From Lysinibacillus sphaericus (GTDB lineage Bacteria > Bacillota > Bacilli > Bacillales_A > Planococcaceae): a DNA stretch of 64,000 bases. Below the pieces are notes generated by a model. The model worked only from the letters and a program-made list of their open reading frames with translations. It did not search any database and was not told where the DNA came from. The position numbers were made by a program, and so were the translations under genes. The stretch is from contig NZ_CP015224.1 in assembly GCF_001629735.1 (NCBI RefSeq), positions 806,001-870,000 on the forward strand, written 5' to 3'. Positions 1 to 9,198 of the stretch are shown piece after piece (positions within the stretch are counted from its first letter, which is position 1; the number at the start of each line of letters is the position of its first letter).

Positions 1-3000
1 GTCTTAATTTTAATGATGGCATCGATTGGCTATATCCCTGCCATAGAGGTAGAGGCTGCTGTGAATGGAACTGCTGATGGTACATATGATTTCGGTGGAT
101 CTGTCAGTGGTGATAACAGTGCGGGTGCAGGATTTTCAACCTTTTCGGATAAGTTTATAATAAGCAACGGTTTTGTAGTTGATCCAGCAACATCACAATT
201 GTATACACAAAATTATACACCTAAGGCTCAGGAAACTCTGATTATTAAAGCAGAGGGAGGGAATATATGTAAAACATTCACGTTTAAAGACTTAGGGATA
301 AGTATTGTTCCAGATCTTCCTAAACTCACATTTAGTAAGCTTTCCTTAGTTGTAAAAGATACGAATGGAGCTACGTTAGGCTCTCACTCAATTGCTAATA
401 AGGAGATTTCTGGGAATGGAATGATCCATCAATTAAGTACTCTCTTAAATAATGGTAATGAATTTGATTACAATGGTGCTGAATCCTTAGAAATTACGTG
501 GCAATTTGATTTCCCTACTAATGATCCAAATACAGAGCCATCAAACTTAAACTTTGATAATATAACAATTGCCAATGTGAGCGACAGTTTTTCTGATACT
601 CAAACTCCTACAATATCAAACAAAACAATTACATCTTCAAATGTCAGTACAACAGGTGTAACGCTTGGGTGGGAAAAGGCAACAGACGATGTGACACTAC
701 AGGGCGATTTAGAGTATCGAGTCTATCAATCTAGCAGTAATAATATGGATACTGTTAGTGATATCGAAGTAAACGGTTTAGCATTAGGAACTGGATTTTC
801 AAAAGATTTAGAAGTATTTAATGTGACGGGGTTATTACCAAGTACGACATATTATTTTAATGTCATTGTAAAAGATGCTGCAGGCAATAAAAGTGCTTAT
901 ACAATGAAGTCAGTGACGACCTCTATTCCTGCTAATGCTCCAACTGTAACTACAAATACTATCCCATCTAATGTGACAACAACAGGAGCAACGGTTGGTG
1001 GGTATGTTACAGCTGATGGTGGAGCGATAGTTACAGAAAGAGGAATTGTCTATGCAACGACTGCCAATCCGACGACCATTAATAGTAAAATAACGATAAC
1101 AGGGACAACAGGTACTTTTACTGCTGACCTAAGTGGGTTAAATCCAAATACGACGTACCATTACAGAGCATATGCGACAAACTCTGTAGGTACAAGCTAT
1201 GGAAGTGATCAAACCTTTACAACAGGGTCATTAAGCAATAATGCAGACTTAAGCAACTTAACCCTTTCAACAGGAACGTTAAGTCCAGCCTTTGCTTCAG
1301 GTACGACAGATTACACTGCAAATGTAGCTAGTAATGTAGGAAATATTCAGGTTACACCGACATTAGCTGATAGTTATGCAACGCTAACGCTGAATGGGGC
1401 AGCTGTCACAAGTGGAATTGGTAAGGATATTGCCTTAAATGTCGGATTAAACACCATTACTATTATTGTAACTGCACAAAATCAAACAACAAAAATTTAT
1501 ACGATTACAGTTACTAGAGCAGCACCAACATATACAATTGATACAATCAGTAATCAAATGTTCCCAGCACTAACAGCTGGATACACAAGCGGCACTCAAG
1601 AAACAAAAACGTTAACAATCGCAAATACAGGAACAGGTAGTTTAGCGAATGTATCGGTAGCGATAAGTGGTGCTAATGCGGATGATTTTGATATTACGCA
1701 ACCATCAGCGACGAGCTTACCAAGTGCGGGTAATACAATATTTACTGTGAGGGCAAAGGATGGCTTGGCGGTAGGAACCTATACAGCAACGGTAACGGTA
1801 AGCGCGACAAACCTAACACCAGTGACGTTCACAGTTATGCAAGTGGTCCAAGCAGCACCAACATATACAATTGATACAATCAGTAATCAAATGTTCCCAG
1901 CACTAACAGCTGGATACACAAACGGCACTCAAGAAACAAAAACGTTAACAATCGCAAATACAGGAACAGGCAGTTTAGCGAATGTATCGGTAGCGATAAG
2001 TGGTGCTAATGCGGATGATTTTGATATTACGCAACCATCAGCGACGAGCTTACCAAGTGCGGGTAATACAATATTTACCGTGAGGGCAAAGGATGATTTG
2101 GCGGTAGGAACCTATACAGCAACGGTAACGGTAAGCGCGACAAACCTAACACCAGTGACGTTTACAGTTACGCAAGTGGTCCAAGCAGCACCAACATATA
2201 CAATTGATACAATCAGTAATCAAATGTTCCCAGCACTAACAGCTGGATACACAAGCGGCACTCAAGAAACAAAAACGTTAACAATCGCAAATACAGGAAC
2301 AGGTAGTTTAGCGAATGTATCGGTAGCGATAAGTGGTGCTAATGCGGATGATTTTGATATTACGCAACCATCAGCGACGAGCTTACCAAGTGCGGGTAAT
2401 ACAATATTTACCGTGAGGGCAAAGGATGGCTTGGCGGTAGGAACCTATACAGCAACGGTAACGGTAAGGGCGACAAACCTAACACCAGTGACGTTTACAG
2501 TTACGCAAGTGGTCCAAGCAGCACCAACATATACAATTGATACAATCAGTAATCAAATGTTCCCAGCACTAACAGCTGGATACACAAGCGGCACTCAAGA
2601 AACAAAAACGTTAACAATCGCAAATACAGGAACAGGTAGTTTAGCGAATGTATCGGTAGCGATAAGTGGTGCTAATGCGGATGATTTTGATATTACGCAA
2701 CCATCAGCGACGAGCTTACCAAGTGCGGGTAATACAATATTTACCGTGAGGGCAAAGGATGGCTTGGCGGTAGGAACCTATACAGCAACGGTAACGGTAA
2801 GCGCGACAAACCTAACACCAGTGACGTTTACAGTTACGCAAGAAGTCCAAGCAAATTCAGTAACAGCTCCAGATGTGCCAACGAATGTATTGGCAACGCC
2901 AGGTGATAGTTATGTAAGGGTAAGCTTTGATGTCCCGACCAATAATGGAGGTAGTACGATTACTGGATATACAGTTAAAGTTTATGTAGGCGGAGTGGAG

Positions 3001-4563
3001 CAGCCGATGTTAGCGAAAATAGGGACGTTAAGTCCAATCATAGTAACGGGATTAACCAACGGGACAGCCTATACATTTAAAGTGTTAGCAACTAACATTG
3101 CTGGAAATAGTGGAGAATCTATGGCATCAAATGTGGTGACACCAGTAGCTCCTACTGCCCCAGGTCAGCCAACCATACCGGTGCCAACACCAAGCTCACC
3201 AAGTTCACCAACAACATCAACGAAAATTCAAGTTGGTCTAGAAATAGATGGTGATAACCCACTGGAAAAAACTACGATTGAGATTGAACGCACAAAACAT
3301 GCCAATGGTGAAATTACAGATTTCGTAGCTTTAACTGAATCGAGTGCCAAGGCAGCCATTGAAAAAGCGAAGCAAATTGACAATAACATTGTTCGTATTG
3401 TTCTCCCTGATGTTAATGATGAAATAGATAAAGTAACAGTAGAAGTTCCAAAGCAATCTCTACAATTACTACGTGAAAACGGATTATCGCTGGAAATTGC
3501 TACAGAGAATGGACTTGTTACAATTCCACATAGCTCAATGAAGGGGATAGAAGATAATTTCTATTTCCGCTTAGTACCAGTTAAAAAGAATAGTGAGCGT
3601 CAAGCCATTGAAGAACGTGCCCGTGTAGAGCGCGTAGTACATGAAGCTCTTGAAAGCAATAATGTGCATGTAGTGGCGCGTCCAATGACCATTGAGACTA
3701 ATATGCCAAATCGTCCTGTGCACGTAACTTTGCCATTAAAAGGCGTGAAAATCCCAGTAAATATAGTAGAGCGTAAGGCGTTTCTTAAGCAATTAGCTAT
3801 GTTTATTGAACACTCTGATGGAGAGAAAAAAGTGGTTCTTCCTGAAGTTGTAACAATGGTGAAGGGGGAGCTAGGTCTTCGTTTTACCGTTGAGAAGTTC
3901 AGTACGTTTACCATCATTCAGGTGAATAGGACAAAACCACCTTTAGAAGTAAATAAACATGAAGCCTATATTAATGGATTCCTTGATGGTACATTTGGTC
4001 CTGAAAAAAATGTAACGCGGGGGCAAGTGGCAACGATGATTGCCCGTATACTAGGCTATACAGATGGTACAGTGGACACAACACCATTATTCCGGGATAT
4101 TCCAAGTGATTATTATGCAGCGGGTCCCATTGCCTTTATCAAAGAGCGGGGCATTATGAATGGGGATATCTATGGTAATTTCCGTGCAAGTGATAACATT
4201 ACACGTGCGGAAATGGCAACTGTAGTGGCAAACTTTAAGCAACTTCACATTGAAGAGAATCAAAATATTACATTCAAGGATACAAAAGGTCATTGGGCAC
4301 AGTGGATTATAGAGGCGATACGTACAGCAGGTATCATCAATGGTCAATCAGACGGTAGTTTTGCGCCAAACGAACCTGTAACCCGTGCTCAAGCAATAGT
4401 GATGATGAATCGCATGTTAGAGCGTGGTCCACTACAAGGTGTAACATCACCAAGTTTCCAGGATGTTAAAGAAACACACTGGGCGTTTGAAGAAATTGAA
4501 GAAGCGGCCAAAACTCATACGTATGTTATCGATCAAGATGGTAATGAAAAACTTTCAAAATAA
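1..4563 (+). CDS. S-layer-homology surface protein with fibronectin-like and tandem repeats (5' end missing)
   Basis: Large exported surface protein. The reading frame is open from base 1 and the first residues (VLILMMASIGYIPA) look like the end of a signal peptide, so the true start lies upstream of the window. Domains seen in order: an N-terminal region of unknown fold, two fibronectin type III-like modules (about nt 610-910 and 940-1215), a cadherin-like beta-sandwich module (about 1230-1520), four near-identical 111-residue repeats (1522-2853), another fibronectin-like module (2866-3150), a proline/serine linker, a unique region, and three S-layer-homology domains (about 3960-4050, 4090-4240, 4270-4420) that in this family bind secondary cell-wall polymer. 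A fourth partial SLH-like stretch follows. Adhesion or matrix binding is only an inference. Confidence 0.9.
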   Translation, partial: VLILMMASIGYIPAIEVEAAVNGTADGTYDFGGSVSGDNSAGAGFSTFSDKFIISNGFVVDPATSQLYTQNYTPKAQETLIIKAEGGNICKTFTFKDLGISIVPDLPKLTFSKLSLVVKDTNGATLGSHSIANKEISGNGMIHQLSTLLNNGNEFDYNGAESLEITWQFDFPTNDPNTEPSNLNFDNITIANVSDSFSDTQTPTISNKTITSSNVSTTGVTLGWEKATDDVTLQGDLEYRVYQSSSNNMDTVSDIEVNGLALGTGFSKDLEVFNVTGLLPSTTYYFNVIVKDAAGNKSAYTMKSVTTSIPANAPTVTTNTIPSNVTTTGATVGGYVTADGGAIVTERGIVYATTANPTTINSKITITGTTGTFTADLSGLNPNTTYHYRAYATNSVGTSYGSDQTFTTGSLSNNADLSNLTLSTGTLSPAFASGTTDYTANVASNVGNIQVTPTLADSYATLTLNGAAVTSGIGKDIALNVGLNTITIIVTAQNQTTKIYTITVTRAAPTYTIDTISNQMFPALTAGYTSGTQETKTLTIANTGTGSLANVSVAISGANADDFDITQPSATSLPSAGNTIFTVRAKDGLAVGTYTATVTVSATNLTPVTFTVMQVVQAAPTYTIDTISNQMFPALTAGYTNGTQETKTLTIANTGTGSLANVSVAISGANADDFDITQPSATSLPSAGNTIFTVRAKDDLAVGTYTATVTVSATNLTPVTFTVTQVVQAAPTYTIDTISNQMFPALTAGYTSGTQETKTLTIANTGTGSLANVSVAISGANADDFDITQPSATSLPSAGNTIFTVRAKDGLAVGTYTATVTVRATNLTPVTFTVTQVVQAAPTYTIDTISNQMFPALTAGYTSGTQETKTLTIANTGTGSLANVSVAISGANADDFDITQPSATSLPSAGNTIFTVRAKDGLAVGTYTATVTVSATNLTPVTFTVTQEVQANSVTAPDVPTNVLATPGDSYVRVSFDVPTNNGGSTITGYTVKVYVGGVEQPMLAKIGTLSPIIVTGLTNGTAYTFKVLATNIAGNSGESMASNVVTPVAPTAPGQPTIPVPTPSSPSSPTTSTKIQVGLEIDGDNPLEKTTIEIERTKHANGEITDFVALTESSAKAAIEKAKQIDNNIVRIVLPDVNDEIDKVTVEVPKQSLQLLRENGLSLEIATENGLVTIPHSSMKGIEDNFYFRLVPVKKNSERQAIEERARVERVVHEALESNNVHVVARPMTIETNMPNRPVHVTLPLKGVKIPVNIVERKAFLKQLAMFIEHSDGEKKVVLPEVVTMVKGELGLRFTVEKFSTFTIIQVNRTKPPLEVNKHEAYINGFLDGTFGPEKNVTRGQVATMIARILGYTDGTVDTTPLFRDIPSDYYAAGPIAFIKERGIMNGDIYGNFRASDNITRAEMATVVANFKQLHIEENQNITFKDTKGHWAQWIIEAIRTAGIINGQSDGSFAPNEPVTRAQAIVMMNRMLERGPLQGVTSPSFQDVKETHWAFEEIEEAAKTHTYVIDQDGNEKLSK
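1522..2853 (+). repeat. Four tandem 333-bp coding repeats
   Basis: Units begin at 1522, 1855, 2188 and 2521 with an exact 333-bp period (111 codons) and keep the reading frame. They differ by only a few substitutions: unit 2 has Asn for Ser and Asp for Gly, and unit 3 has Arg for Ser. Such identity at synonymous sites points to recent duplication or gene conversion. Copy number is probably variable between strains, and short-read assemblies may collapse the array. Confidence 0.95.
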
Positions 4564-4576
4564 CAAATAGCAAAAG

Positions 4577-4611
4577 CAGACTAGGGAGAGAGAGCCTTGG
4601 TCTGTTTTTTT
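4577..4611 (+). terminator. Intrinsic terminator after the surface protein
   Basis: A 10-bp stem with two G-U pairs (CAGACTAGGG against CCTTGGTCTG) is followed by seven T residues, 14 bases after the stop codon. Confidence 0.85.
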
Positions 4612-4849
4612 GTATATGAAAAATTGCACGGACAAACTGGAACTCGTCATCACCCTTAATTTCAGATAGAAGAGAGAAACTATTGGTAAGACATTATAAT
4701 AATTACTGCACAGCGTATTGAATTTGTTCAGATGCCATTAAAGAAATATTAAGTAAGAATTTCCTGTGAAGAAAATTTTGAATGAGTCAAGCAATCGTGG
4801 TAATCTTGCAAGAGAGTCTTATATTATAAGCAGAAAATGAGTGAACTAC

Positions 4850-6100
4850 ATGTCTTACGAGAATAAAATACTACAAATGAAAAAAATGCTTAGTAAAAAA
4901 CCAGCGGTAGCTCAACAAAAGGTAGAGGAACCAGCTTTTCAGAAACCAGTCAAACCAAGCTATACCAAGCGATGGGAAGAGGCTGGGCTTAAGGTTGTGG
5001 AAAATGACTTTGGTATTGTATTTAAGCGCCATGTACAGTATCCATTTTCTTTTCAGCATGGTCATTATCGGCTACAGTCATTTTTTGATGCTTTGAAAAA
5101 ATGGCAGGATGCTTCATTTGATCATCCATATGCACTGGACTTACATGAGCCTGTATTATTTTTTGATACGGAAACGACAGGCTTAAAAGGTGTGGGCACA
5201 CATATTTTTTTACTTGGTTTTTTAGAGGTAGACGAAGAATGTTTTAGTTTGACACAATATATTCTAGCAGACCCTGCACATGAGGCGGCATTTTTGTTTG
5301 AATCGAAACTGTGGCAAAAATCTGCAACAGTCATCACATATAATGGTAAAAGTTTTGATTGGCCGCAGCTTGAAACTCGCTGGACACTGCATCAAAAAAC
5401 ATTACCAAAATTACGATCACAACGACAAATTGATTTATTGCATAGTTCGAAGCGTTTATGGAAAAATGATATGGAGCGCTTAAAATTAAAATCTGTGGAG
5501 GAAGAGAAGCTTGGTTTCTCTCGGAAGGGAGATATTCCTGGTCATCTTGCGCCAATTATTTATTTAGATGCTGTGAAAAGTGGCGGACCAGATGCTCTTA
5601 TGAAGGTTTTGCTTCACAATGAGTGGGATTTACTGTCGCTTATCACGCTTTATAGTCACTCCACTCAGCTCTTGTTTGAAGAGGGGCATGAAGAATCTGC
5701 AAAAACCTTTACCAACATTGGGAAATGGTATGGTGATTTAAAAGAAAGCACACAAAGTGTTAAGGTGTTAGAAAGGGTGACTACGCAATTTGATGCGCTG
5801 GAAGCGGGTAATGCGCACTATTATTTAGCACTACAGCACAAAAAGAGTAAACGCTACAGTGAAGCTATAGATGCGTTTGTAGCCTCTCTCCATTTTGTTG
5901 AAGCAAGAACAAAGTTGCATGTCCTTGAGCAGCTAGCCATACTTTATGAGCACCAAATGAAAGATTATAAGCAGGCCCTTTATTATACGCAACAAGGCAT
6001 ACATCTCATTCAAAGGAATGAGCAATGGAGAGCAGAACAAAAACAAAAATGGGTAATTTCTTGGGAAAAGAGGTTGCTCAGATTAGGAAATAAGAAATAA
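4850..6100 (+). CDS. yprB: RNase H-like 3'-5' exonuclease-fold protein with TPR tail (YprB-like)
   Basis: Resembles YprB of Bacillus in length (about 416 residues) and domain order. An RNase H-fold exonuclease domain (about nt 5150-5670) begins with LFFDTETTGL, which carries the Asp and Glu of the DEDD metal site. The C-terminal third (about 5690-6050) is helical and TPR-like. A GTG at 4841 is also in frame, but the ATG at 4850 gives the family-like start MSYENKILQMKK. Neither has a strong ribosome binding site. In Bacillus yprB usually follows the helicase gene yprA; here a surface-protein gene precedes it. The cellular substrate is not known to me. Confidence 0.8.
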   Translation: MSYENKILQMKKMLSKKPAVAQQKVEEPAFQKPVKPSYTKRWEEAGLKVVENDFGIVFKRHVQYPFSFQHGHYRLQSFFDALKKWQDASFDHPYALDLHEPVLFFDTETTGLKGVGTHIFLLGFLEVDEECFSLTQYILADPAHEAAFLFESKLWQKSATVITYNGKSFDWPQLETRWTLHQKTLPKLRSQRQIDLLHSSKRLWKNDMERLKLKSVEEEKLGFSRKGDIPGHLAPIIYLDAVKSGGPDALMKVLLHNEWDLLSLITLYSHSTQLLFEEGHEESAKTFTNIGKWYGDLKESTQSVKVLERVTTQFDALEAGNAHYYLALQHKKSKRYSEAIDAFVASLHFVEARTKLHVLEQLAILYEHQMKDYKQALYYTQQGIHLIQRNEQWRAEQKQKWVISWEKRLLRLGNKK

Positions 6101-6135
6101 TTTCCCAGGTAATCGCATAAAACGACAAGTTTAGC

Positions 6136-6164
6136 TTACAATTGGAGTTTTCAGACGATATAAT
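6136..6164 (+). promoter_or_regulatory. Probable sigma-A promoter of gpsB
   Basis: TTACAA at 6136-6141, 17 bp, then TATAAT at 6159-6164. A second TATAAT at 6179-6184 lacks a good -35 element. Confidence 0.5.
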
Positions 6165-6220
6165 GTGATGAAGTATGCTATAATGTATTCGTGTATGTAG
6201 TGTGAGGAAGGGCGATGTGA

Positions 6221-6517
6221 ATGGACATTAAATTAACGTCAAAAATGATCCTTGAAAAGGAATTTAAAAAGAACTTTAAAGGCTATAATGTGGAAGAAGT
6301 AGATTCATTCCTTGATGAAATAATTCAAGACTATGAAACGTTTGAAAAAGTGATGGCCCAACTACGTGAAGAAAATAGACAGTTAAAAGAAGAAATTGAT
6401 AGTACACCAAAGAGACAACCGGTTGCTTCTGCAGCAGCTGGTACAACAAATTTTGATATTTTAAAACGTCTTTCAAATTTAGAAAAACATGTATTTGGTA
6501 GCAAGCTATACGAATAA
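6221..6517 (+). CDS. gpsB: Cell division regulator GpsB
   Basis: A 98-residue DivIVA-family protein. The N-terminal membrane-binding module is recognisable ([27 protein letters not shown] at residues 8-34 in two pieces), followed by a coiled coil to about residue 65 and a short C-terminal multimerisation helix ([16 protein letters not shown]). In Firmicutes GpsB shuttles penicillin-binding proteins between septum and side wall and acts at the cytoplasmic membrane. The start ATG lies 8 bases after GAGGAAGGG. Its position just before rnpB matches the Bacillus gene order. Confidence 0.93.
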   Translation: MDIKLTSKMILEKEFKKNFKGYNVEEVDSFLDEIIQDYETFEKVMAQLREENRQLKEEIDSTPKRQPVASAAAGTTNFDILKRLSNLEKHVFGSKLYE

Positions 6518-6532
6518 TTTTAGTCAATTATA

Positions 6533-6561
6533 TTGTATTTAACATAAAACTCTAGTATAAT
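6533..6561 (+). promoter_or_regulatory. Promoter of rnpB
   Basis: TTGTAT at 6533-6538, a 17-bp spacer and a perfect TATAAT at 6556-6561. Transcription should begin near 6568, just before the RNase P RNA. Confidence 0.8.
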
Positions 6562-6571
6562 CTTTCGTATC

Positions 6572-6964
6572 ATCATGAAATTCTGGTAATCGCTGCGGCG
6601 CTAGACGTCGTAGAGGAAAGTCCATGCTCACACGGTACTGAGATGTCCGTAGTGTTCGTGCTTACTGAAAAAATAAGGTAAGGCAGCTGTTAAAGCTGAC
6701 GGCGGAAGGAAAACCTAAGTTCTTGGATATGGTTGACACTTCCTGAAAGTGCCACAGTGACGAAGCTTGCTTGGAAACTTGCAAGGTGGAACGAGGTAAA
6801 CCCCACGAGTGAGAAACCCAAATTATGGTAGGGGCACTCTCTAGAAGGAATTGAACAGATAGAGGGACAGAGCTAGCTCTGTAGATAGATGATTACTACC
6901 TGGTTGTACGAGGCGCAAGCTGTTTGAGTACTCAGGAACAAAACATGGCTTATGGAATTTTTTT
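6572..6964 (+). ncRNA. rnpB: RNase P RNA, Bacillus (B) type
   Basis: Conserved RNase P RNA blocks are directly readable: GGTAATCGCTGC near the 5' end, GAGGAAAGTCCATGCTC, GTAAACCCCACGAGTGAGAA, and ACAAAACATGGCTTA near the 3' end. The terminal bases AAATTC and GAATTT can pair as helix P1. This is the catalytic subunit that removes 5' leaders from tRNA precursors. It sits between gpsB and ypsC-type genes as in Bacillus. Exact ends are approximate. Confidence 0.95.
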
Positions 6965-6987
6965 GATGCTTATTTATGAAATAACAA

Positions 6988-7020
6988 GCGCTCTCCAACT
7001 CGGTGGAGAGCTTTTCTTTT
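6988..7020 (+). terminator. Intrinsic terminator of rnpB
   Basis: GCTCTCCA pairs with TGGAGAGC around a six-base loop (6990-7011) and is followed by CTTTTCTTTT. Confidence 0.85.
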
Positions 7021-7166
7021 GAGTTTATGAGGAAAAAGTAACCTAGTTAATCAAGTCTTGGTATGCGCGATACGTTTGAGAATGGCTACTTGCTAGCCTA
7101 GCCTCTATCGCTACCGCTTCTAAGTCACAATATCTGAAAACGGTGATTGCATCAATGTGTATTTAT

Positions 7167-7291
7167 CTTGATTCAGCAAAAGTTTTGGTACCTAGCAAAA
7201 TGTTAGATACACTTGACTCTACTCTATAGTAGCGAGAGTTTGCACATTTTCTTTTCCATTCAGGTGGTGATAGGACGACTGCTGAATCAAG
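7167..7291 (+). repeat. Spaced 12-bp perfect inverted repeat in a 417-bp non-coding stretch
   Basis: CTTGATTCAGCA at 7167-7178 is exactly complementary to TGCTGAATCAAG at 7280-7291. The interval 7021-7437 has no plausible gene. It also contains smaller stem-like sequences, such as ACACC/GGTGT near 7351-7372. It could be a structured leader of the following c-di-GMP gene, a remnant of a mobile element, or chance. I found no match by eye to a c-di-GMP riboswitch. Confidence 0.5.
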
Positions 7292-7437
7292 TTCAAACCT
7301 CTAAGGATGTCACAGGTTTTTAAGACGAGTTTACGAGTTACTCGAAAAACTGTACACCATCTTTTTGGGGTGTCATTGATTTACATACGAGTTGGCCTGG
7401 CGTAAGTGCCCTTTAAAGGGGAGTATAGAGAGATAGG

Positions 7438-9195
7438 ATGGGGCGGAACATGAACGGAGTAAATAATTGGGAAGGTATGGATAAATTGAAGTTGATTTCT
7501 CAATATCCTACTGCCTTAATACTTAAAATCTTCGAAAATGTATCTGAAGGTATCATGATTACTGATGAATACAAAAAAATAGTGATGGTTAATCCTGCCT
7601 TTGAATTTGTCACGGGTTATAAACGTGATGATGTGGTTGGAAAAACACCTGCCGTTTTACAATCAGGTGTACATGAATTACCGTTCTATTTAGAAATGTG
7701 GGAACAGATACGACAAGAAGGAATTTGGCAAGGAGAAATATGGAATCGTCGTAAAACTGGAGACGTATATCCTGAATGGTTAACAATTGTTTGTGTAACC
7801 AACGATGAGGGGAAGGTTACAAATTATTGTGGTATTTTCACAGATTTGTCTGAAAGAAAAATAGTAGAAAACGAATTAGAAAAACGTTTACTGACTGATT
7901 CCTTAACAGAAGTATCTAATCGTTTTGCTTATATCGAGAGAATGGATAATCTTTTAGAATCAACTTCTGCTATTTCTCATTCAGTACAGCATGCGGTCTA
8001 TTTTTTAGATTTGGATAGATTTAAGCAAATTAATGATACATTGGGTCATGCTGTTGGAGATTCAATTTTAATAGAAGTTGCCAAACGACTAAAACAGTTA
8101 CTGAAAAACAAAGATATTATTGCAAGATATGGCGGAGATGAATTCGTCATTACATTAACGAATGTAAAAAATGTAAAAGAAGCTGCAAAATTTGCTGAAC
8201 AAATAATAAGTAATATAGAAAAGCCAATGATGATAAACGGTCAGGAAGTTTTTATTTCTACAAGTATTGGCGTTAGTGTCTATCCAGTAGATGGAAGAAA
8301 TACAGAAGAACTGATTAATTGTGCTGATAGAGCCATGACTTACTCTAAGAAGAATGGATTGAACGGCTATTCTTTTTATTTTGATGAGCTGCAAACAGAT
8401 GCACAGCGTGTCTTATTGCTAGATTCAGAGTTAAGAAGAGCCATTGATAATCGTGAGTTTGAACTGCATTTCCAACCGAAAATTTGTATGGACAATGAAC
8501 AAATTCAGGGGTTAGAGGCATTGGTCCGCTGGAATAATGAAAGACTTGGCTTTGTCTCACCTGGAGAGTTTATTCCTTATGCAGAGGAAACAGGGTTAAT
8601 AATACCTTTAAGTGAAGTCATTCTGGAAAAGGCGTGCGAGGCAGTTATTCAAATGCAAAAATATGGGTGGAAAATACCAGTGGCCATTAACATATCAAGC
8701 ATTCACTTTAAACAGCATAATTTTTTAGATTCGATACAAACAATATTAGAACGCTATAATATGCCAGCAAACAATTTTGAAATAGAAGTGACGGAACGAA
8801 CAGTGATGAATAGTGCTAACGAAACTGTTAGTAAGTTAGTTCGTTTGAAACAATTAGGCTTTAAAATCTCCATAGATGATTTTGGGACAGGTTATTCGTC
8901 CTTGAGCTATTTAGTGCGCTTTCCACTCGATTGTTTAAAAATTGATCGAAGCTTTATTCAACATATTGGCTCGCTCGATGAAAAACAGGCAGTTGTAGAT
9001 GCTATTATTCAAATGTCCCATCGCCTAAAAATGAAAGTTGTGGCAGAAGGTGTAGAACAGGCACAACAAGTGGATATACTACGTAAAATGAACTGTGATA
9101 TTATTCAGGGCTATTATTACAGCAAACCATTACCATTAAACGACCTCATGGAGTTTATGGAATATTGGGAAATTGAGCATCAAGGAAGGAAATAA
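7438..9195 (+). CDS. PAS-GGDEF-EAL cyclic-di-GMP turnover protein
   Basis: Cytoplasmic protein of 585 residues with no membrane segment. A PAS domain with PAC motif covers about residues 25-145, a GGDEF domain about 150-315 (RYGGDEF intact near residue 232), and an EAL domain about 325-575. The EAL domain keeps LEALVRW, the NIS asparagine, EVTER, DDFGTGYSS, KIDR, AEGVE and the QGYYYSKP glutamine. By family knowledge it could both make and degrade c-di-GMP, with the PAS domain sensing the signal. The start is uncertain: ATGs at 7438, 7450 and 7471 are possible and none has a clear ribosome binding site. It sits between rnpB and the methyltransferase gene, which are neighbours in Bacillus, so it appears inserted. 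Confidence 0.88.
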   Translation: MGRNMNGVNNWEGMDKLKLISQYPTALILKIFENVSEGIMITDEYKKIVMVNPAFEFVTGYKRDDVVGKTPAVLQSGVHELPFYLEMWEQIRQEGIWQGEIWNRRKTGDVYPEWLTIVCVTNDEGKVTNYCGIFTDLSERKIVENELEKRLLTDSLTEVSNRFAYIERMDNLLESTSAISHSVQHAVYFLDLDRFKQINDTLGHAVGDSILIEVAKRLKQLLKNKDIIARYGGDEFVITLTNVKNVKEAAKFAEQIISNIEKPMMINGQEVFISTSIGVSVYPVDGRNTEELINCADRAMTYSKKNGLNGYSFYFDELQTDAQRVLLLDSELRRAIDNREFELHFQPKICMDNEQIQGLEALVRWNNERLGFVSPGEFIPYAEETGLIIPLSEVILEKACEAVIQMQKYGWKIPVAINISSIHFKQHNFLDSIQTILERYNMPANNFEIEVTERTVMNSANETVSKLVRLKQLGFKISIDDFGTGYSSLSYLVRFPLDCLKIDRSFIQHIGSLDEKQAVVDAIIQMSHRLKMKVVAEGVEQAQQVDILRKMNCDIIQGYYYSKPLPLNDLMEFMEYWEIEHQGRK

Positions 9196-9198
9196 TCT

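Noticed and set aside
3600..3917. Minus-strand open frames inside the surface-protein gene
   Set aside because: They overlap conserved coding sequence of the plus-strand gene and lack start signals.
7021..7437. A c-di-GMP riboswitch before the GGDEF-EAL gene
   Set aside because: I could not find the conserved GEMM core sequences or a terminator/anti-terminator pair.
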